This document shows positions 54,383-59,282 of a DNA stretch of 59,282 bases, piece after piece. The first letter of the stretch is position 1. Each line of letters opens with the position of its first letter. Under the pieces are notes generated by a model that did not search any database, was not told where the DNA came from, and saw nothing but the letters and a program-made list of their open reading frames with translations. The position numbers and the translations under genes are program-made. This stretch comes from Chroogloeocystis siderophila 5.2 s.c.1 (GTDB lineage: Bacteria; Cyanobacteriota; Cyanobacteriia; Cyanobacteriales; Chroococcidiopsidaceae): NCBI RefSeq assembly GCF_001904655.1, contig NZ_MRCC01000024.1:1-59282 (forward strand). The letters are read 5' to 3'.

Positions 54383-56107
54383 GTGTCGGAAATAAGAGTC
54401 GAAGCTGAAAATATGACTCTGACAGGGTTTCGTTTAGAAACGAATACTGCTGCTTCAGGGGGACAAATTATTAGTTTAGTGGGAGGTGAACTTTCAGAAG
54501 TTGGTAGCGCCAGATTTACATTTGACGGTCCTTCTGGTTCGTACAACATTGTCGTGCGTTACTTTGATGAAACTGACGGAGTGAGTCATCTCGAAGTTGG
54601 CAAATCAGGGTTAACAATCGATGGTTGGTATTTCAACCAAAATCTCGGTAGCGCTTTGGCCAATACCCGAACACAAGTACGGCGTGCGATCGCGAGTGGG
54701 TTGACAGTCAAAACTGGAGACATCTTTAGGCTTTACGCAACTGAGAACAATGGCGAACCTGCTAGGATAGATTACATCGAATTCACACCTGTTGTAGCAC
54801 CTGCGACTACGTCAACAATTATCAATGGGACAAACGCAAACGACCGATTAGTAGGCAATGCCAGAAACAACACGCTCAACGGGTTTGCTGGTAACGACAT
54901 TCTCGATGGTCGAGGAGGTCATAATAAACTCAATGGTGGTAGCGGGATAGATACCGCGGATTACAGCCAAGCCACCAATGGAATTATTGCCAACTTCAAT
55001 ACAGGAACTGTGCTAAAACCTGTATTTGGCACAACGACACCGAAGGTCATGCCTTTAGGTGACTCAATTACCGCAGGACAGCACGCGGTTCAGCCAACTC
55101 CAGGAACTTATCGGATTCAGCTATGGAAAAACCTGCGTGCAGATAACTTAAGCGTAGATTTTGTTGGTTCGCAGTTCAATGGCCCTCCTAGCCTAGGAGA
55201 CAAAAACCATGAGGGACACGGCGGCTGGACAATCAATCAAATCGCTGGCTTAGTGGATCAGGGAAGTATCAAGACATATCAGCCGCAAATAGTCTTGCTA
55301 ATGATTGGCACCAATGATGTACTTCGTGGTCATTCGCTGAACACGATAACTGGTGATTTGAGCAATCTTATTGACCGCATTAGTCAAGATTCGAGTAATA
55401 CGCGCATTTTTGTTTCCTCGATCGCTCCGATCGACCCTGCAATCAGAGGAACAACAAGAGCAAATTTAGCGAAAAGCTTCAACGCCTTGCTGTCTGATTT
55501 TGTCAGCGAGAAAGTTGCCCAAGGTAAAAAGGTAACGTATGTGAATGCGGGAGGCAGTCTCGACCTGACAGAGCTAGTACCGGATGGCGTTCACCCTAAT
55601 GTTAGTGGATATAACAAAATAGGAAATGCATGGTATGACACGCTTGTCAAGCGCGACACGCTAACAGGTATTGAAAATGTTATTGGTTCTAGATTTGCCG
55701 ACAAATTAATCGGAAATTCAGAGCACAATACGCTCAAAGGTGGTCTTGGAAGTGACACACTAACTGGTGGTGGTGGGGCAGATAATTTCTTTTATAAAGC
55801 GCCAAATGAGGGTGGTGATATTATCACCGATTTTGGTTTTGACGATCGCTTTACATTTTCGGCTGACGGCTTTGGTGGGGGGTTAGTTCGCGGTATCAAG
55901 CTAAGTACAATAGCTGCTGATACGGGAGTGTTTGTCAATGGTGCTAATCCTACTCCTCTTGGAAGTAGTGCTAACTTCTTGTACAACACTAACACCGGCG
56001 TCCTCAGGTTCGACCGCGATGGTGTTGGTGTTGAAAGTTCAGCCGTAACAATTGCAACTCTTCTAGGGACACCCTCGCTGAGTGCCAGCCAATTCTATAT
56101 TTCCTAA
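54383..56107 (+). CDS. SGNH esterase embedded in RTX repeats, with carbohydrate-binding N-terminus
   Basis: A 574-residue protein with a GTG start. Residues 1-135 form a beta-sandwich carbohydrate-binding-like domain (EAENMTLTGFRLETNTAASGG). RTX calcium-binding nonapeptides follow at 150-210, then a SGNH hydrolase domain at about 221-425 with GDSIT (S228), GHGGWT (G280), GTND (N311) and DGVHP (D401, H404). RTX repeats resume at about 429-465. No signal peptide is present, which suits secretion through a type I system, as for RTX proteins. It probably deacetylates or esterifies the extracellular polysaccharide. Confidence 0.8.
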   Translation: MSEIRVEAENMTLTGFRLETNTAASGGQIISLVGGELSEVGSARFTFDGPSGSYNIVVRYFDETDGVSHLEVGKSGLTIDGWYFNQNLGSALANTRTQVRRAIASGLTVKTGDIFRLYATENNGEPARIDYIEFTPVVAPATTSTIINGTNANDRLVGNARNNTLNGFAGNDILDGRGGHNKLNGGSGIDTADYSQATNGIIANFNTGTVLKPVFGTTTPKVMPLGDSITAGQHAVQPTPGTYRIQLWKNLRADNLSVDFVGSQFNGPPSLGDKNHEGHGGWTINQIAGLVDQGSIKTYQPQIVLLMIGTNDVLRGHSLNTITGDLSNLIDRISQDSSNTRIFVSSIAPIDPAIRGTTRANLAKSFNALLSDFVSEKVAQGKKVTYVNAGGSLDLTELVPDGVHPNVSGYNKIGNAWYDTLVKRDTLTGIENVIGSRFADKLIGNSEHNTLKGGLGSDTLTGGGGADNFFYKAPNEGGDIITDFGFDDRFTFSADGFGGGLVRGIKLSTIAADTGVFVNGANPTPLGSSANFLYNTNTGVLRFDRDGVGVESSAVTIATLLGTPSLSASQFYIS

Positions 56108-56165
56108 TTAAATGCGATCGCGCCAGTGCATCTTTTTTACAACCGTCATCGAGACGTACAATATC

Positions 56166-57854
56166 ATGATCATCGACGCCCGCACATTACCAGAAAATAC
56201 AATCATCGAGACCGAAGTTTGCATCATCGGTGCTGGTCCAGCAGGACTGACACTAGCACACGAATTGAGCGGACAGAACTTTCGAGTTTGCCTGCTAGAA
56301 AGTGGGGGGACCGAGCCTAATCAAGAAATTCAATCGTTTTGCGAGGGCAATATTACACAAGAACTCTCACAAGATTTGAGTGAGGCACGTTGTCGTCAGC
56401 TAGGTGGAGCCGCAAACTTATGGAACGATCGCACGGGGCAAAACCATGTTTGTGCAAGGCTTTTGCCTCTCGATGCAATCGATTTTGAAAAACGCGATTG
56501 GTTACCTTATAGTGGCTGGCCTTTTAGCAAGTCACACCTCGATCCATTTTACGAACGCGCGCAACATCTTTATCGGCTGCGACCGTTTGCTTATGATGCT
56601 GAGGACTGGGAATCGAACCAAACTCCTCGGCTACCTTTGGCGAGCGATCGCATCAAGTCTACTGTATATCAGTTTGGAGCACGCAACGTTTTTACGCACG
56701 AAATTCGTCATGAAATTAAACAGTCAAAAAACCTCACTACTTACCTCAATGCCAATGTCTTAGAAATCGAAACTAATGATGCTAAGACTATAAACTCCGT
56801 TCGCGTAGGCTGCTTGCACGGTCATCAATTTCGGGTAGGTGCCAAAATATTTATTTTAGCTATGGGTGGTATTGAAAATGCCCGTCTATTACTGTTATCA
56901 AACAAAACCCAAAACGTTGGTCTAGGTAATCACAACGATCTCGTTGGTAGATTTTTTATGGAACATCCATATCTACGTTTGGGCATGTTTACTCCTACCA
57001 ATAGACAACTTTTCAAATCAGCAGCTTTATATGATATACACTGGAAAAACAACTTATTGATAATGGGAAAGCTTACGCTTAGTGAAGAATTGAAGCGGCG
57101 TCAACAGTTACTAAACAGTTGTTTGCTGCTTTTCCCAAAACCAAAAGCTTATGAATCAAAAGCTGTAAATTCATTAAAGAGTTTGCTCGCATCAAGCCGT
57201 AAGGCAAAAATCTCAAAAGATACTTTGGGACATTTAAGTAATGTGATAAGTGGGATGAATGACGCTATATCTTTTGTTTACGGAAATGTATTTAAATTAC
57301 CAGAATTCAGTTACAATCCTGCTCAGGGAGGTTGGTCGCGTTTAAAAGGAAATTACAAAAAATTTAGCTCGTTTGAGGTAAGAATCAGTGCTGAACAAGC
57401 TCCAAATCCAAATGTTCGAGTTACTCTAAGTCAAGAGCGTGATCGCTTTGGGTTAAGAAAAATTAATCCAATTTCCTGGCATTGGAGTGATATCGATATC
57501 CACAGCATTGTGCAAACAGAAAAGATTTTTCAAGAAGAAATTGTTCGCGCTAACTTAGGTCAATATCGCTCGCTAACCGAACTGGATAAAGGTACGAGGC
57601 CTGAATGTGTTGGTGGCAATCATCACATGGGGACAACGCGTATGCATCCCAACCCTAAACAAGGTGTTGTCGATGAAAATTGTCGCATTCATGGTACCTC
57701 AAATTTATTTGTAGCAGGTAGTTCTGTTTTTCCTACAGGAGGTTGCGCTAATCCGACACTGACAATTATTGCTCTAGCTATTCGTTTAGCAGAGCAAGTG
57801 AAGAAAATGATGGCATCAAATGCAGTGACAACCTTACAGCGGCAACTAAACTAA
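56166..57854 (+). CDS. GMC-family flavin oxidoreductase
   Basis: A 562-residue FAD enzyme. The ATG at 56166 gives MIIDARTLPENTIIETEVCI, followed by the dinucleotide motif IGAGPAGLTLAHEL. The middle holds LGGAANLWNDRTGQ near the FAD flap, and the C-terminal GMC segment is GGNHHMGTTRMHPNPKQGVV, with RIHGTSNLFVAGSSVFPTGG ending the FAD site. GMC enzymes oxidise alcohols, including sugars. Within an EPS locus it probably oxidises a sugar hydroxyl of the precursor or polymer. An in-frame ATG at 56112 would add 18 extra residues. Confidence 0.85.
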   Translation: MIIDARTLPENTIIETEVCIIGAGPAGLTLAHELSGQNFRVCLLESGGTEPNQEIQSFCEGNITQELSQDLSEARCRQLGGAANLWNDRTGQNHVCARLLPLDAIDFEKRDWLPYSGWPFSKSHLDPFYERAQHLYRLRPFAYDAEDWESNQTPRLPLASDRIKSTVYQFGARNVFTHEIRHEIKQSKNLTTYLNANVLEIETNDAKTINSVRVGCLHGHQFRVGAKIFILAMGGIENARLLLLSNKTQNVGLGNHNDLVGRFFMEHPYLRLGMFTPTNRQLFKSAALYDIHWKNNLLIMGKLTLSEELKRRQQLLNSCLLLFPKPKAYESKAVNSLKSLLASSRKAKISKDTLGHLSNVISGMNDAISFVYGNVFKLPEFSYNPAQGGWSRLKGNYKKFSSFEVRISAEQAPNPNVRVTLSQERDRFGLRKINPISWHWSDIDIHSIVQTEKIFQEEIVRANLGQYRSLTELDKGTRPECVGGNHHMGTTRMHPNPKQGVVDENCRIHGTSNLFVAGSSVFPTGGCANPTLTIIALAIRLAEQVKKMMASNAVTTLQRQLN

Positions 57855-57902
57855 ATCCTTGCATGCAACTATTACCCTGCTACGCATTACCCTGTTCATC
57901 AT

Positions 57903-59135
57903 ATGAGAATCGAAAATCTCCGTTCAGAAACGAACGGAAACCTATCCAAAGTCGCAGCGACCGTCATCTGGGAAGATAGCGATCGCCTAACTCAAGAAAT
58001 CTACTTTCAAACAACTGAACCATTTGCCAATGATCTATCGTGCAATCCTCATGCATTTCTCATTGCTTGTATAATGCCAGCTATGCGTCAGGGCGAAGCA
58101 AGGGTGTCTATAAATGCACCAATTTGCCCCGATTTACACAATGGACTTATAACTGCAATGAGTTGGATTCGCCAGTGGTACAAGCCAGAGCGTCAGCTTG
58201 TTCAAATTGAAGCAAAAGTCCTTGCTACACCAAAGCCACGTACCGCTGAGAGGGCAGGTTTTTTTTTCTCAGGAGGTATAGATTCTTTAACTACTTTGCG
58301 TGCTAACCGTCTTGACTTTCTCTTGGAACACCCAAGATCAATTAAGGATGGTTTACTAATTCATGGACTGGAAGTCGAAGACTCGCAATTGTTTGAGCAA
58401 ATCGTGGGATCAATGTTGAACATAGCACAAGATGCTGGTGTGACACTGATTCCTGTTTACACAAATATCAGGCAGTTAAATCCTGATTGGGAGTTTTGGG
58501 GAAAAGAATTTCAAGGTTCAGTGCTTGCAGCCGTTGCGCATGTCTTCGCACAGCGGTTGAGCTTAGTTACTATACCTTCGAGCTTTGACATCTTCAATTT
58601 GTATCCCTACGGTTCACACCCGCTACTAGACCCAAACTACAGCAGTAGTGATTTACAAATTCGGCACGACAGCATTTTGTTGTCAAGGTTAAACAAAACA
58701 AAGTTAGTAGCCGATTGGGATGTAGCGCTTCAGAATCTGCGAGTGTGTAATAAAACTCGATTTATTCAATCTGGCTGGCTCAATTGTGGTCAATGCGAGA
58801 AATGCCTGCGCACAATGACAGCTCTTTTGGCGCTGGGAGTGTTAGATAAAACACGGGCTTTTCCTCAAGACAATGTTTCGGAAGCGCTACTGGTAGCGAA
58901 AAGTTACATCAAAAATCCTCCCTATGCTGAATCTTGTTATCGTGAGTTGATCGCGCCCTTAGCGGCACAAGGTCGTCACGATTTGGTGCGCGCAATTAAG
59001 TGGATTATCACCCGATACCACTTGGTTGAAGGGCTGAAGCAAATGGATCGCACATTGCTCAATGGCAACATACATAACCTTTACAAAGTGGCACAAGATA
59101 AAACCAAACAGAGTGATAGCAAACTATCTGCATAA
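57903..59135 (+). CDS. PP-loop ATPase-like protein in the EPS locus
   Basis: A 410-residue protein. The middle has FFFSGGIDSLTT, an SGGxDS PP-loop (S123, G124, G125, D127, S128) that binds ATP and forms an adenylate, as in N-type ATP pyrophosphatases, amidotransferase-type and QueC-like enzymes. C296, C299 and C302 (NCGQCEKC) with C283 could bind zinc or an iron-sulfur cluster. Residues 1-110 are unlike known PP-loop partners. It follows the GMC gene after 48 bases, so it belongs to the same operon. It may activate a carboxyl group for amide formation on a sugar; this is inference. Confidence 0.65.
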   Translation: MRIENLRSETNGNLSKVAATVIWEDSDRLTQEIYFQTTEPFANDLSCNPHAFLIACIMPAMRQGEARVSINAPICPDLHNGLITAMSWIRQWYKPERQLVQIEAKVLATPKPRTAERAGFFFSGGIDSLTTLRANRLDFLLEHPRSIKDGLLIHGLEVEDSQLFEQIVGSMLNIAQDAGVTLIPVYTNIRQLNPDWEFWGKEFQGSVLAAVAHVFAQRLSLVTIPSSFDIFNLYPYGSHPLLDPNYSSSDLQIRHDSILLSRLNKTKLVADWDVALQNLRVCNKTRFIQSGWLNCGQCEKCLRTMTALLALGVLDKTRAFPQDNVSEALLVAKSYIKNPPYAESCYRELIAPLAAQGRHDLVRAIKWIITRYHLVEGLKQMDRTLLNGNIHNLYKVAQDKTKQSDSKLSA

Positions 59136-59170
59136 ATGCAGTAACGCTCAAAGTTGTTCGGAATATAGAA

Positions 59171-59282
59171 ATGATAATCATAGATAAAGCACTCAAAGAA
59201 CGCGCAGCAGCAGGAAATCCAATTCGCGTGGGGATGATTGGGTCAGGATTCATGGGACGCGGAATTGCCAACCAAATCATCA
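59171..59282 (+). CDS. NAD-binding oxidoreductase, 5' end only (SAF/homoserine dehydrogenase-like)
   Basis: The first 37 codons of a gene running off the window: MIIIDKALKERAAAGNPIRV, then GMIGSGFMGRGIANQII, a Rossmann NAD(P)-binding start. The N-terminus resembles SAF-domain, homoserine-dehydrogenase-like proteins seen in sugar loci. It begins 36 bases after the PP-loop gene, so the operon continues. The catalytic part is not visible, so the family call is tentative. Confidence 0.55.
   Translation, partial: MIIIDKALKERAAAGNPIRVGMIGSGFMGRGIANQII

Noticed and set aside
1-59282. tRNA genes, CRISPR arrays and rRNA
   Set aside because: No T-arm-like GTTCGAATC motif in intergenic DNA, no regularly spaced direct repeats, and no rRNA-like conserved segment was seen.

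Overview
The window is chromosomal DNA of a cyanobacterium. The octamer GCGATCGC (HIP1) recurs throughout, and several gene families here are cyanobacterial in type: a SecA without a C-terminal zinc motif, a DUF2993 protein, DUF4212 with its sodium symporter, and a large Wzx/Wzy-type exopolysaccharide (EPS) locus. A Chroococcidiopsis/Gloeocapsopsis-like relative is a guess from gene style; no rRNA or other marker is present to fix it.

Positions 1-22400 are mostly core genome: a heme-oxygenase-like oxidase, a broken exported protein, a DUF2993 lipid-binding protein, a pseudouridine synthase with a RodZ-like partner, malQ, two AT-rich sulfotransferases, a Nudix hydrolase, RidA, an SSS symporter with its DUF4212 subunit, a structured RNA (possible 6S RNA) upstream of a short RecQ, PsiE, pheS, surE, ribF, a MoxR ATPase, a decayed methyltransferase, a diheme cytochrome c, a small exported protein and secA. 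Positions 22495-28006 look like a ureide/hydantoin nitrogen-salvage block: racemase, GGCT-like protein, GntR regulator, EamA transporter and amidohydrolase. Two near-identical 18-bp palindromic sites, before gntR/eamA and before the amidohydrolase gene, are its likely operators. A site-2-type protease and a GHL10 glycosidase-like protein follow.

Positions 31600-36000 are a gene-poor zone with three small or uncharacterised proteins, a ribbon-helix-helix protein and two copies of a short hairpin motif whose stems covary. It leads into the EPS locus (36031 to the window end): glycosyltransferases (GT2, GT4, GT61), a Wzc-like chain-length regulator with a BY-kinase domain, a Wzy-like polymerase, an Alg14/Alg13-like (PssD/PssE) pair, methyltransferase, CDP-glucose synthase, epimerase, an LhgO-type oxidase, a GMC oxidoreductase, a SGNH esterase embedded in RTX repeats, a PP-loop ATPase and two homologous secreted polysaccharide lyases on opposite strands. 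Together these would assemble, polymerise, decorate (methyl, acyl, possibly sulfate) and trim a surface polysaccharide.

Decay is visible at four places: a frameshifted exported protein, a multi-lesion methyltransferase, a GNAT acetyltransferase and a GT61 remnant beside its intact paralogue. No tRNA, rRNA, CRISPR array or intact insertion sequence was seen.
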